Part shown: one piece after another, positions 1-11,780 of the stretch | How positions within the stretch are numbered: position 1 is the first letter of the stretch | How the letters are laid out: every line of letters starts with the position of its first letter | DNA from: Prinia subflava | Taxonomy: Eukaryota > Chordata > Aves > Passeriformes > Cisticolidae | Length of the DNA: 64,000 bases | Direction of reading: 5' to 3' | NCBI RefSeq assembly: GCF_021018805.1 | Contig: NC_086283.1 | Coordinates: forward strand, 15,203,162-15,267,161 | The notes under the pieces: generated by a model | The model's input: only the letters and a program-made list of their open reading frames with translations | Databases searched by the model: none | What the model was told of the DNA's origin: nothing | Translations under genes and position numbers: made by a program

Positions 1-3000
1 CAAATATGTACCCCTGAATTATGGCAAAGGACCATCCATGCTCCTCTTCCTCATGCACAGCAGAACAACACAGGGGTGGAGGCACCTGGTTTCAGACATG
101 TCAGAGCCCAAGGATCTATAATCAGTGGGGAAAAAGGGCACTCTCAAGGGAAATTGAGCCCAGCTGGCTTTGGACCCATCTCAGTACAGCACTGTAGCCC
201 TCAGGAGGGACTGGTCTCACCACTGGGTATCCGAGTTGGGACACAGTAGGCTCCTCACATGCTGCCTACTGCAGTAGGAGCTGTGAGATTCTGCAGCCCT
301 TGTAAGGTCTTGACACTTCATTCCCCTGGCCAAAGCAAGCAGGCTGAAAGCCTTGCTCTTCAGGGTAAATCAAGAAAAAATGAATGTAAAATTGACACCA
401 ATAGCAATTTCAGTGGCGTGGTGTGCTACTAGCAGTGTTATTGCTTCCACTGCCTTTATTAGAGTGTATACACAGTGTGCAATAACATAATTAGATTTCA
501 CAATGTGTAATAATGATTTTTATGCAATGGAACAACTGTGCATTAGAGAGGGGAATTGGTTCCCATTACAGAGCCAGCACAAATCTTAGGCCAATACTTC
601 ATACCTGACAGTGCATCTGTTGGGTCTCAGGTCTGGGATATAATCCAGTAAAAGCTGGAGAACAGCCTAGTGCAGGGTTTTTTCTACCGTGACTCCAAGA
701 ATGCCTCTGTTCTTCCTCCTGCCTCATGCCTTTCTGTATGGGCAGCATCACCAGAATCCAAGAGAACCCAGCGCACAGCTCCTTATGACTGGAATGCTCA
801 CAGGAGAAGACAACCCCTTTTTGTAGAGTAGGGAACATCTTTATCTACCTTGAAGAAAACTATTTAGGAGCTAAACTGTACCCACAACACATGGACCTAC
901 CCAGGTGGGAAGAAAACCACCAGCACAGCCCAAGATGAATGAGGGAAGATGAACCACCATGGGACTGAGGACTACACAGAGCCCATTACTGAGATAATAG
1001 GGAGACAAAGGGTAGAAGGACGTTAAAAGTGTGCCTGATCCACAGATATTCACTGCACCCAAGTGTGGCTGCTGATGTGTGAGTGGGCTGACATAAAGCC
1101 TGGCACAAATTACCCCTTAGCACAGATGGGTCCAAGTTATATTGAGCATCATGTCTCCCCCTTCGCCCTGATGACTAGGCTGGAACACTTGAGGCATGTG
1201 CCAGAAAGGGCATAGCAGTGGTCACCCAGCATGTCCTGCAATAGGGTGGAGAGCAGCAGCAGAAATGCTCAGCACATCCACAGCTTGGCTTAACCCTGCC
1301 TGGACAACGGCACCCCAAAGCATCATGACTCGCTCTTGAAATCCAACTGTGACAACAAACATTTGATGCCTTCAGAATAAATAATTTTTACTTCTCCTCT
1401 TAGTGGACTTGTTTGAAATGCTGCTTACTCGTCTCTGCCATTAATGTGCACAGGTTGACCCACTTATTCTCTGCTGCGTTTTCCACAGCAAATCATGACT
1501 CTACTGCAAAGGTACAGAATATTAGAGACACAATTTCATTGGCAAGATTTTTTTGCTTGTGAACCCATTAGTATTTTTCCTGAATATTTTTTTCTCCCTC
1601 ATCTTGCTAGAATAGAGAATTGCTCTTTTGCAGGTCTATTCTTACTGCTATTCCCTTGGCTTGAGTGAAATATATATGAGATGACTTAGAGTTTGAACTC
1701 TCAGTATATGTTTCTAATACAAAGTCTCTGTGTGTCTGGGGACTTAAGACAGATATTTAATTTTAGATAAGAAATACTGGTGACATCATGCCTTTGATTT
1801 CTTGGCTGGATATCTGTGCAGCCTGCACACGGTGAAGCCGTTCAGCCACAACAGCCTCATTGCTCTTAGGAAGCTGCTTAATATTCAGCAGAGGTGCAGA
1901 GCAGCAGGGAGCCACTGGTCCTCACGGGTGGGGCTTAGGGGGAGCGCACCAAACAAAAATACATATCTGTAAGGGTAAATAAAGGATATTGCAAAGAAAA
2001 CAGGGGTCTCTAAGTCTCATTTTTGTGCAGCTGCTGCATCTCTAGGACAGCACAGCTCTAAGCAGGGCACATCAGCTTGAGGGTTAGCTACCCTTAACCC
2101 AAATCCATCTTGCAGATGTTGGTTTATGCCCCCTCAGCACACACACTGGAGAGGTTTAATTTACCCTTGCCATCAGTGACTTCAGCTTCCCACAACAGCA
2201 GATGCTGGCAAGTGCATCCAAGCAGAAGGAAGCATGCACATAACAGCTTCATTTTTAGCTTTACAGATGAAAGAAAAAAAAAAAAAAAAAAGGCATGTCT
2301 TCATTTGATTTTGAAACATGACTAAAACCTTATATGCATGGAGGGAAGCTTGAGAAAAAAATCAGACTCCTGCAGCAACACCTTTTAGTCGAGACCATTT
2401 CAATGACATTTTGGTGACAAATATTCAGCCCTTCCTACAATTTTATACCTTCCTACACAGCAGGTGTTATCCAAGAAGATCTAGGAGAGCTATTAGCATG
2501 GATAAACAGGGCGTAAGACAGGAAATAAAATTTAATTGCTGAGACGCGAGTGAAACTGCCATACTTGCACATCAACAGAAACACTTAGCATGTGGGGTGT
2601 CTTACCAAGGGGTCCAACAGAGTCATCATTCTTCAGAACTCCATTCACTCTTGAAACATCTTCCTAAAGTTTAATCTCCAGTTCAGCTAGGACTTACAAA
2701 ATTGGTGCAAACAGTAGCAGCTTCATCACTTTGGCCTGCATGAAGGAAATCATCCTCAGCACATGCCCTTGAATTTGTTAAGGGGCCACTAAGCAACATC
2801 CACAGGTGTTCCTGTTACTTCTCCAATTAGGAACCAGAGTTACATCCAGGTGGGCACAGAGCTGATTAAAGCAGCTCCTGGCCTTCATACAACATATTTA
2901 CACTGTGTTTACCTTTTTTCCCCCCTAGCCTTTGTCAGGTGCTTCTCCTAATTGCCCTAAAAGAATAGTGAACAAACCTGCAGATTGAGAGAATTTGGTT

Positions 3001-6000
3001 GGTTTGGCTTGTAAAGGGAAAAGCTTAGGAGTGATGTAATTGCAGCCTATTTGTACCAAGAGCCAAAAAGAGCCAAAAAGAAACATGGAGAGGGACTATT
3101 TGCTGACACCAGTTCTGCAGCGATGGTTCAGTGGTTGTGAGCCACAGTTACCCCTCAGCATCTCTCTCTTGTGATCCCATGCTCTTGAAATTACAGCCCA
3201 GTGTGCTGACATGCAAAGTTTAGTCCTCTTTTCGCACTGCCAGCTAGCAAGTTATTTTCCAGGCCTACTTAATACTACTGTAATTTTTATGTTAAAAAAA
3301 TATGGTTGAAAAAGAAAAAAAAAACAACCCAAAAGTGTGAAGTATGGCTGAAGGCTGCAGGGGTGTTTCCACAGTTCCTCAGGGAGCCAACAATTCCTTC
3401 TGACTCTGAAACAAGAGACTAGGTGACAGGCTTTTCTTGGTTTTAATTCTCTCCTCCCCACCCCCACCCCCCCTTCTTTCTTTGAACTGTAAAACAGCAA
3501 AATATCTTACTAAAGCCCATTGTACATCACCTTACTGGTGTATTGGGTCAGGGAGTCCGTGGGTTAATCCTGTGATGGGTAATGAAACATTACTTATAAC
3601 TACATTTAAGACTTCACCTCTTCATTGCCCCACATAGTGCCACTTGCTGTATTACCTATGGTGAACTGCAGCACTCAATTCACCTTCTCTGGACACTACT
3701 TATTATTTTATAGGTCTCTAACATGTCACTTCTTCTGTGCCTTTGCACTAAAAATATTTCTAAATGGCTCCTAATAGGAAAGTCTCTGCTTTCATTTAAT
3801 AAATCCTTTATGTCTCCGTATTCCTTGGTCCCCGGGAGAAGCATTGCAGTCCAAAGAAAACATGTGCCATTGACTGGGAACCTGGGATCAGGCCTCCTTG
3901 GAATGTTATACCCTTAAACACTCATTGTAGCCCAGCTGCAATGCACAGTGAGCAGATATTTTCCTTGCCCCCTTTGACCAGGCTTTCCTCAAGCTGTTGT
4001 AGGGAATCTGGCCCATGTGATTGAGATACAATTTACCTGGAACTGGGATTCTCTTGTAAGATAAGGCAGCAGAAATCACCACACATGTCCATGAGCTCCT
4101 GCCTTTGCACTGGCTGGTGGCTCCTTGTTGCTTTGTTAAACCTCCAGGAATGTTTGCAAGCATTAGGATATATGCTGACTTTAACACACTACCACTCAGA
4201 TCTCCCGTATTAAGGTTTCATTGTTTTTTATGTGAAACATTGCAGCAGCTAATTGCAATTACCAGAAAGCATATACAAGACAGCTTGTTGATTGCCAGTA
4301 GACAAAGACACTTTGGAAATCTTGGATTTTGCTATAGATGAAAGCCTATAAATTTTAAAATAGAAACCACGTTATCATTTACAATTTCCGTTTGTGAACA
4401 AATTCTGCTAAACAAAATTGGCGGCTGATTAAGTAAACATTTATACATAAATAAAACAGTGAAGATCTCTTCAGTTGTTGAGATGCAGCCAGTTCAGTCT
4501 CTCGTAAACAATACAGTGATGAATTCTGGCATTACAGTGCATGATAAAGCTACCTAGCCTCAAAGTCTTAGGCAAACTAATCCATACGCATGAATCAATC
4601 AGTTCATTTTAGTCATACCAGCGTTATATAAATGTCACCAAAATCAATGCCTGAAAGATATAACAGATTAATAAGTCCTCATGCGGTACATCTAACTGGG
4701 ATGCAAACCTACAGCAGATAACTTCACGCTGAACACAGCTATATAAGTAGTTTGAATAAGTAATTTTAATAGAAAACTCAAGGGCAGCCCTGTAATGAGC
4801 AGGCACGGATGAGAAAAATCTGGTGCATTATTAATTTCAGACAATGCCGAGTTCTTTTTCATAATGTACATTTTATTAATGCTTTCTGTGATAGCTTTTC
4901 ATACTGGTTCACCACCAGGAGTACAGTAATTACAATGTATTAAGATTCATTCCATGCCTGAGGAGTAAGGAAGTCAAGTTACGATATGGAAAGCAAGTGA
5001 AATGTCAATCAGTATTGACTCAGGGCTGGATTAAATCAAAATTCTGCTGGGTGGGTTTGGTAACAGCACCTCCCACACACAATTTTCGGTGATTATCTGC
5101 CTCCCCCTCCTCACTGCTCATCTTCACATGTGACCTGTGTGCCATCAATATGGATGCAGTGGATGAGATGCATAATTTTTGTTAGGACTTGCGGTTAGTC
5201 TGGCTCATCTTTACAACTGTCAGTTGTGGGGTGGCAGCCTCTTTAGGGCTGGAGAGAGAGAGAAACATTGAAGGTTGTTGTAAATGCCTCCAAGAATAAT
5301 TCTTCTAGACATAAAGGCAAGGCTTTAAGGTACAGGATGAGGGGATTGTCTGGAGAGAGAAACTAATAGTGAGCACTCCAATGAAAAAAGTCCACCACTC
5401 AACCCAACCAGGGGAATTCTGTTTTCCTGCAATCTAGAAGAACCAGGGAATATCTTCTTTCCTGTAATTGCTACCCCCACGTTTTCCCCATGCTGCACCT
5501 CAAACCTCCCCAGGGTCAGGAAGCCTTGGGTTCAGGATTTAGCATTGCCCTTTGGGGCCCTAGAAACTGTAAGAATGGTTCCCTCATGGATGTGAAAGAT
5601 TGTGAACTTTCACACATTTTGGAGTTATTTATTCTGCTTAATACACTGGCTGACTTCCAGCACATTTCAACCACAAAGTCAGAGTGTGTTGCTCCTACCT
5701 TTCACTATTTTTCTCCCTGGAAAAAAGGCTAATAGCCTTCACTGGGGAGGAAACCACAGCCTCCCCAAGATGATGGTCACCTTGCCTGGGGACACCATAC
5801 AAGGCTGGAGAAGTGGGCAAAGGAAGAGGTGTCCAGATGTGGCAGATGAAAGCACAGTGCCCCCATGCACTGGTTTGATACATAAATAAATACATAAATC
5901 ACTTGGTCCTTGCAGCTGTTAGGTGTTAATGGTAACACAGACAGCTGGATGACAGGAGATATTCAAGTATTCAAGTGGAAAAGACTGTCCTGCAACTCAC

Positions 6001-7811
6001 CTTGGACCACTGCAAGCAAATTACCACTCTAGATGTCCACACCTCTCAAGAATTTGAGGCACCTTCCAATTTCTGTTGATTGCCCACTGCCTATTCCTTG
6101 CAAAGGTAAAGGGCCTTTGGCCCCAATGCCGTGTTGAATAATGCAACAGTTGTTTCATGCAATCTGGCTTCTTCATGGGGAAGACACTTTACCTTGGCAC
6201 TGCTTTCCTGCAAAATGTTAAGCTGAAGAGAGTGTTCTATGTCCAGAGGAAGTTACTGGAGGTAATTTTCAAAAATATCTATTTCTTATGTATTGGCTTT
6301 TTTTCTGATTTCAATTTCTAATTTCATTCTCTTCTCCTGATTTCCCTGCACTGCATGAGTCCAAACAGTTGAACTCAGAGTAAATAAGGCGTGAGTAAGC
6401 TTTGGGTGGTGAATGATGAAAGGGAAACCTCAAAGCTCCTGTCCAGCTTCCAGGAGGTACCACCATCCTGCCACAGTCCGTGCTTGAGTGCAGCCTGTTC
6501 TGCTGGCGGTGTTTGCAAATGAGCGCTGTTGTGCCACAGCAGGAGACAGTGGATGACAACTCAATGCAGAGCAGAGATTTATCAGTTCTCACTCAGCTAA
6601 CACCATCCCCTTGCCTGCCAAGCCTCATTCCCTGGAGAAGTGTGGACACTACTCCACACTCACGCTACTAAAGCTGGACCTTGCAGTCTTAATATGACTC
6701 CTTGGATGTGTTTGGGTGTATGAAGGGCAGTACAACACACACATCCATTTTCTTTCCTCATTCATGGACACAGCTACACGGACACAGGGACCTGCACTGG
6801 CTGGCAGCCCCCTGAACCAGACACAGCATTGCACACACATTTGCACAGACAGAGAACTGCACAGACAGGCACTGCCTGACATGAACACAGAACATGTCTA
6901 GGCACATCTCCATTTACCCAGCTGAACTGTTGGCCCAACACATTAATAAGCCTTCAGGGTTTGTGTGTTGGTGGGGGTTTTTTTTGTTTGTTTGGTCTTT
7001 TTCTCTTTTTTCTTTTTTCCTTTTTTTTTCTTTTTCCTTTTTTTTTTTTTTTTTAACTAATGCTGAAAGCTTAGGGATCACCACGCTGATGGGGTTTGCA
7101 TCCCTCTGATGATTTCTGCCCATCCCACCCTCCCCCTTCCCACAACTGCACCAAGCAGTCCAAGTCCTCTGTGGGCTGTAGCTGAATATTTACACCAGTG
7201 GAGACCACGGGATCAGTGACTTCACCCTTTTTACATGGACTAGGGAGAAATGTCTGCCGAGTCCTCAGCTGGACAGGTCCATCCTCCTTCAGGTGCCTCC
7301 TGCACCTGCAGTGATGGCACAGCTTGGCTGCAAGAGCCTTCACCAGCCTCCAGCAGGCAGATCCCGTGGGTTCCTATATATCCATCCCCAATTGAGCTGA
7401 TTGAGAAACGCTATCTTCAAGATACTAAGGCTCATTTTTTTTTTTCTCAAAAAAATATTTCTATTTACACAAGACATTAAAATCTGAGCAGCTTTTCCCC
7501 AAGAAGTTTTGGCCAAGTGGAGCTGCTGCTGGACACATGCGCCGGTCCCTATTTACAAGCAACAGCTTCTCTTGACAGTACTCTGCTGGCATGTTCAGCT
7601 TCTTCTGGTGTAAGGACTACTTCTCTGTCCCTCTGGTGCTTCCCTTGTTGGCTCTTTGCACTGACAGATCTGTATTTACAACAGCAACCTGTACCCTGCA
7701 GGTTCCCCTGTACATAGCCCAGCTTGAGAGCATGGAGAGAGGCTTGGGATATGGATTAAGCACACTCAGACATCTTTTAAATGTTACCAGGTTGCAAAGT
7801 CAATGTTTGGA
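1..7811. other. Intergenic DNA, no gene recognised
   Basis: Only short chance ORFs are present. A17 lies near 2275 and pyrimidine-rich DNA near 7 kb. The block 4180-4560 is AT-rich with TTAATT/CAATTA-type motifs and looks like conserved non-coding DNA, an impression not tested by alignment. Confidence 0.6.
6977..7054. repeat. T-rich pyrimidine tract
   Basis: This is a run of T with scattered C and G, in intergenic DNA below the candidate terminal exon. Confidence 0.9.
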
Positions 7812-8186
7812 GCAGGTGAAACTGATTTATTACAAAAGACAATTTTGACTCATTCTGCTCATCTTCAAAAAAGAGACGGGCGACCAGACAGCGAGGGCGC
7901 TTCCCAGAGTGCTGCCATGCATGGGGCAGCGGGAGCCTCAGCTGTGTTGTTCTCTCCTTGGGGATGCAAGGGTTTGCTGAGGGTTTGGTGGAGGCCAGTT
8001 TCTCCAGCCTCTGCTGTTGTGCGGTCCCAAGTGAGGGACAGGTGAGCTGAGGCACAGAGGAGCTGAGGTGGTGCACTGACACGGGCTGGCCGGGGCAGGC
8101 TCACGGCGTCCCCAGGCGCTAGATGACACTGTCCTCCATGGTGACTCGCCTGAAGACCGGCTCCTGCTTGGGCGTCCGTACGCCTT
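7812..8186 (-). CDS. Candidate terminal exon with stop and poly(A) signal; gene unidentified
   Basis: On the minus strand the acceptor cttgtttttcacag is followed by AA GGC GTA CGG. If entered in phase 1 it reads GVRTPKQEPVFRRVTM and then EDSVI, TAG at 8119-8121. A GC-rich 3'UTR of about 300 bases follows to AATAAA (7826-7831), with a CA cleavage-type site about 15 bases on. The incoming phase is the one left by the ADGRL3 tail exons, so it could be an alternative ADGRL3 end (Glu at the junction) or the last exon of another minus-strand gene. DSVI has the form of a class-I PDZ ligand. No homologue is recalled. Another frame is open for much longer, so the frame choice is inferred. Confidence 0.45.
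7826..7831 (-). terminator. Poly(A) signal AATAAA of the candidate terminal exon
   Basis: The minus strand reads gtctttTGTAATAAATCAGTTTCA, giving a canonical hexamer with a CA about 9-10 bases beyond it, followed by a mixed C/T-rich stretch. It sits about 290 bases after the putative TAG at 8119-8121. Confidence 0.5.
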
Positions 8187-8853
8187 CTGTGAAAAACAAG
8201 AGGAGAGTGGGTAAATCCCTGGAGCAGGACCTGCAACCACCACCAGCTATTCTCAAGACCATTTCCAACCCCAAGCAAAGCGGATGCCTGGACTTGCCTT
8301 AAAAAGGAAGGCTTGCTCAGGGAAGGTGCATGTATTTATGGGTGAGCACTCCATTGGGAATCTCCTCCCACCCTTTTTGCTGAATTTGGTGCTGGTCTTT
8401 TGCTTGGCTTTGGCCCCCCCATGAGCCAGTAGTTTGTTGTACAATAGCATCGGCCACTGCTGCCCACTGCTCTGCAGAAAAAGAGTGACGCTGCCTCTTT
8501 GCTCCTCTGTGTTTAGCACAGCACTGAGCTATGGCCACCAGTTTGTATCAACACAACCGGGCGTGTATGAGCAAACTGCACTTTCTATTGTGTCCCCCCT
8601 GCCCCTTAATAATAAATATTCAATATAAATGAGTGCAGAGTAAACAGACTTCTTTTGGTTTCAGACATTAACTGAAGGGTGCTTTGCATCCTGAGTGCTC
8701 TGCTTTACAGCTGCCTTTATAATCAGTGCAGCCCCAGGGAGAAAAGCACCTCCTTCCATGAGCTCACTTGGGAGGACACAGCCACACACACTTTGGGGTG
8801 ACTACACACAGGCCTTTTTATAAATAATATTTCACGGAGAGCTTAAGGTAGGC
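8187..8853. other. Sequence upstream of the candidate terminal exon
   Basis: This is intron-like DNA before the acceptor at 8187. I searched it for a further minus-strand exon by eye and saw none that is convincing. Confidence 0.5.
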
Positions 8854-10158
8854 TGTCCTGGTTTGAGAGGAAGTGAGTTTTTTCAAGAGGCTGTGGTCAA
8901 ACCAATCAGTGGTCAGGTTTGAATGTTAGCATTTTTAGTGGCCGCTGAGGGGTTAGACACGCGTCTAAGGACACAAGGGGTTAAAAGCGAGGCCTCCCAG
9001 AGGAACTTCCTCTTTTCTGGCTCCACTTTCAAGAGGGGAGCACCGTTTCCCTCCTCCCCTACCCAGGCTGGGTGGGGGAGGGGAGCCACATGGCCGGGCT
9101 GAGGGGAACTACGTGGCTGGGCTGAAGTATGCTGGAGCCCTGAGGCAGGAAGAGAGTGGACAGGTCTGGAGCTGAGCTGGCCTCATCCAGGATGGAGGGG
9201 TGGAAAACTGTAGAGGTGCCTTCCGTGTGTACCCCCTGCCCCCCTCCGGGATAAGATGCCCAGCTGCGTGGGAGTTGCCAAGCCTGGGAGTGCCTGAGCC
9301 TGCAGCCCTGCCGGGAGCCAGAAACTGTTAACCCTTTCTTGGAAGAAGGAAACATTTTTCCCAGACATTGATTCTCATGGCTAGTGGTTTCAAAAGAGAA
9401 AGTGAAACAGCCTGGGACTGAGATGATAAAGCACGATTAGAAAGAACCCTAGATGAGCAGGGAATTGAAGAAGAGTGGCTTTTGAGCTAGACTTTTCTTG
9501 CATAATGTTAGCCCTAGACTGAACTCAAGTCTCTTTTGAACATAAATGGCATTTGGGTAGATGCAGCTGCCTCTGCTTTTGCTACAAACACTGGCACTTT
9601 AAGAGTGGAGCGAGCAGAGAAGAGAGGGGGAGGGTGTGGTGGCGCCCTCTGCCCTGAGGGGAGACTTGCTCTTAGAGCCCTGGGCCCCAGGAAAAAACAT
9701 GAGGAGAGCTCAGCACACAAGTATCCTTAAAAGAGCCCTATAGCAGCTTTAGCCCATGGACAGTGGTGAGAGCACTGGACATGGAAAAGAGAGTGTCACC
9801 ACGGCAACTTCTCCGGGCGGTGCCACGGGTGACATGGAAACACATAAGGCGTGGACCCGTGTTTTCTGAGGAGCAGTCTGTGGTGCGAGAGAGACTCTTC
9901 TCTCCCTTGCTGAATTGAAGATTAGTTTTTTTGAGTAGTGATTGTTTGATTTAAAACCCAAGGTTTTGGTCTATGGAAGGTAACGTGTAGGGGGTGGAAA
10001 CTGGGGGAAGAGAAGAAATGTTCTGGGAAGATTTCATTTCTGTTTGTGTGTGTTTAGAGTTTCCCTTTCTATTTCTGTTCTTATGTAATGTGATAAAGTT
10101 TTGTTCTCTGTTTTCAAGTTTTAAGCCTGCTCTGCTCTGTTCTTGACCACATCTCACA
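8854..10158 (+). mobile_element. Solo LTR of an endogenous retrovirus, passerine type
   Basis: The element opens TGTCCTGGTTTGAG and closes CCACATCTCACA, giving TG...CA ends about 1.3 kb apart. A CCAAT box (near 8900), a TTAAAAG TATA-like box (near 8981) and a late ATAAAG poly(A)-like signal (near 10092) are in LTR order on the plus strand. The flanks GTAGG (left) and GTAGC (right) may be an imperfect target-site duplication if one terminal base is reassigned. No gag, pol or env reading was seen, so only the LTR remains. The TGTCCTGGTTT start and TCTCACA end resemble songbird ERV LTRs; family assignment needs a repeat library. Confidence 0.65.
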
Positions 10159-11766
10159 GTAGCTCATTAAGAAAAACATACACTCATGGGTGCATTAACA
10201 TCTGGCCAGTGCTAACCCACGACATAGGCTAATCACATTCAAGGAGAATGAAGAGTTATTCTGGAGCCATTTTCTAAGCATAAATAATTTCACTCTGTTT
10301 CTCACCCTCCCAAATATGTGTTGCCCTCTATGGTGTCAAAGGGAAAGTGGTGGGGGCAGAACCAGCAACTTTTTAGACAATCTCCCAGCTTGGAAATTTT
10401 GGCTGATCTTGGGGGGTTTTTCTGAGGAGAAGGGACTTTCATCTTTTCCTTGTTGTTCATCTCTGTTTTTTTTCTTCTTTTCCCAAGTAGTGGGATGGAT
10501 TTTGTCCTTTCATTTTCACTGCTGTTAGCTCAGTGGGCTGCTTTGCATGGCAGTACAAACTTCCAGCAGTGGAAAATGCCTGGGTGCAGAGTGTGTAAAT
10601 AATAAAGAAAATCAAAAATCCCACCTATTTAGTATGTAGCGCTCTTCCTGGCTGATATCAACAGCAGCTTAAGCAATGATAATGAGGCCTTTTATCTCTA
10701 AGTTTGAATAAGCAAGCAAGGAAGTGGGTGAGGGGAAGGTGACCAAAGGGCAGAGCTGAGGTGCTTGCACTGAAAAAAATTCTTCTTTTATTTATCAGGA
10801 AAGGACCCTCTCAAAAACCTCAAAAGGCTACTTTGTGGCAAACCATTAGAACTTTTTGTTTTGTTGGGTTTTTTGTTTGTTTGTATTTGTTTGTTTTTTT
10901 TGGGGGGGGGTTGTTTGTTTTGTTCTTGTTTTTGTTTTTGTTTTTTAGGTGAAGGAAACCAGGGCCTGGCCAGAGCAGCCACTCAATAACCACAGCAAAG
11001 CTTTAGCTTGCCTCAAATATGCCTCCTATCACATGTGGTTCTAATTCCCCATGACCCTGCATTTCTCTCCAGCTGCCTACAGAAAACATCTGAGAAACAC
11101 TTTTTGTCATATTTCAGCCAGAGGAGAAAGCCTTGCTAGAAATCAGGGTTTTTTTCTTTTAATTCCCCCCAACCAAAAGTCCATTTTCCCACACTCCCTT
11201 TGCAGCTTTTGTGCAACCAAGTTCTCAGAGATATTTGGAGCACAGTGCTTCTGCTTCCCAAGTGGAATACCCAGACATCATCCACTCAGTTTGTTGACTG
11301 CTTGGTTTTCAACATCCATCCTCCAAATCCATTTTTCAGCGGATACTACCACAGAGTCATGCCCACTGAAAGGCAAAGCCTTTGCTGATGATGGGACACA
11401 AAGGCTGCAGGGCTCATGTCTGGTGTGAGGTTTTCTGCCACAGGGACCCAAATTTAACTCTGCCTGAGATGCCTCCAAGAGAAGTAGGAGAAGAGGCTGA
11501 AAACAGTATTATTGTTGCTGTAATTTACCCAACAAGCACCCTTCTGCTGGATATAACCTTTCTAAAGCTGTAACACAAGATGCAGTCCACTGTACGTGGC
11601 AGTCTGATATATTTGGTCATCTGTACAAATATTGCCATCACACCAGCTGAGAAGGTTGTGCAGCAGCTATGTTTGTGTCTTCAAAGCTGCTAGGGTTTTA
11701 AGCAGCACTGCTAAGATACCAAGCATTTGCTTCCAACACATAATAATTGCTCTCCATACAATATTT
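10159..11766. other. Intergenic DNA between solo LTR and distal poly(A) cluster
   Basis: Apart from the GTTT-rich tract nothing was recognised. Confidence 0.55.
10855..10947. repeat. GTTT-rich low-complexity tract
   Basis: It consists of GTTT units with a G8 run at about 10902-10910. It lies between the solo LTR and the distal poly(A) cluster. Confidence 0.9.
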
Positions 11767-11780
11767 TTTATTTATTTATT
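11767..11780 (-). terminator. Candidate distal poly(A) signal cluster
   Basis: Three overlapping AATAAA hexamers lie on the minus strand, followed downstream by tattgtatggagagc. This is about 5.8 kb after the ADGRL3 stop codon and is the strongest cluster of such signals in the downstream region. Use is inferred. Confidence 0.4.

Noticed and set aside
7865..8278. 137-codon minus-strand ORF over the candidate terminal exon
   Set aside because: It runs through the acceptor at 8187 into intron-like DNA, and its Pro/Ala/His-rich composition reflects GC-rich UTR. The shorter phase-1 reading is preferred.
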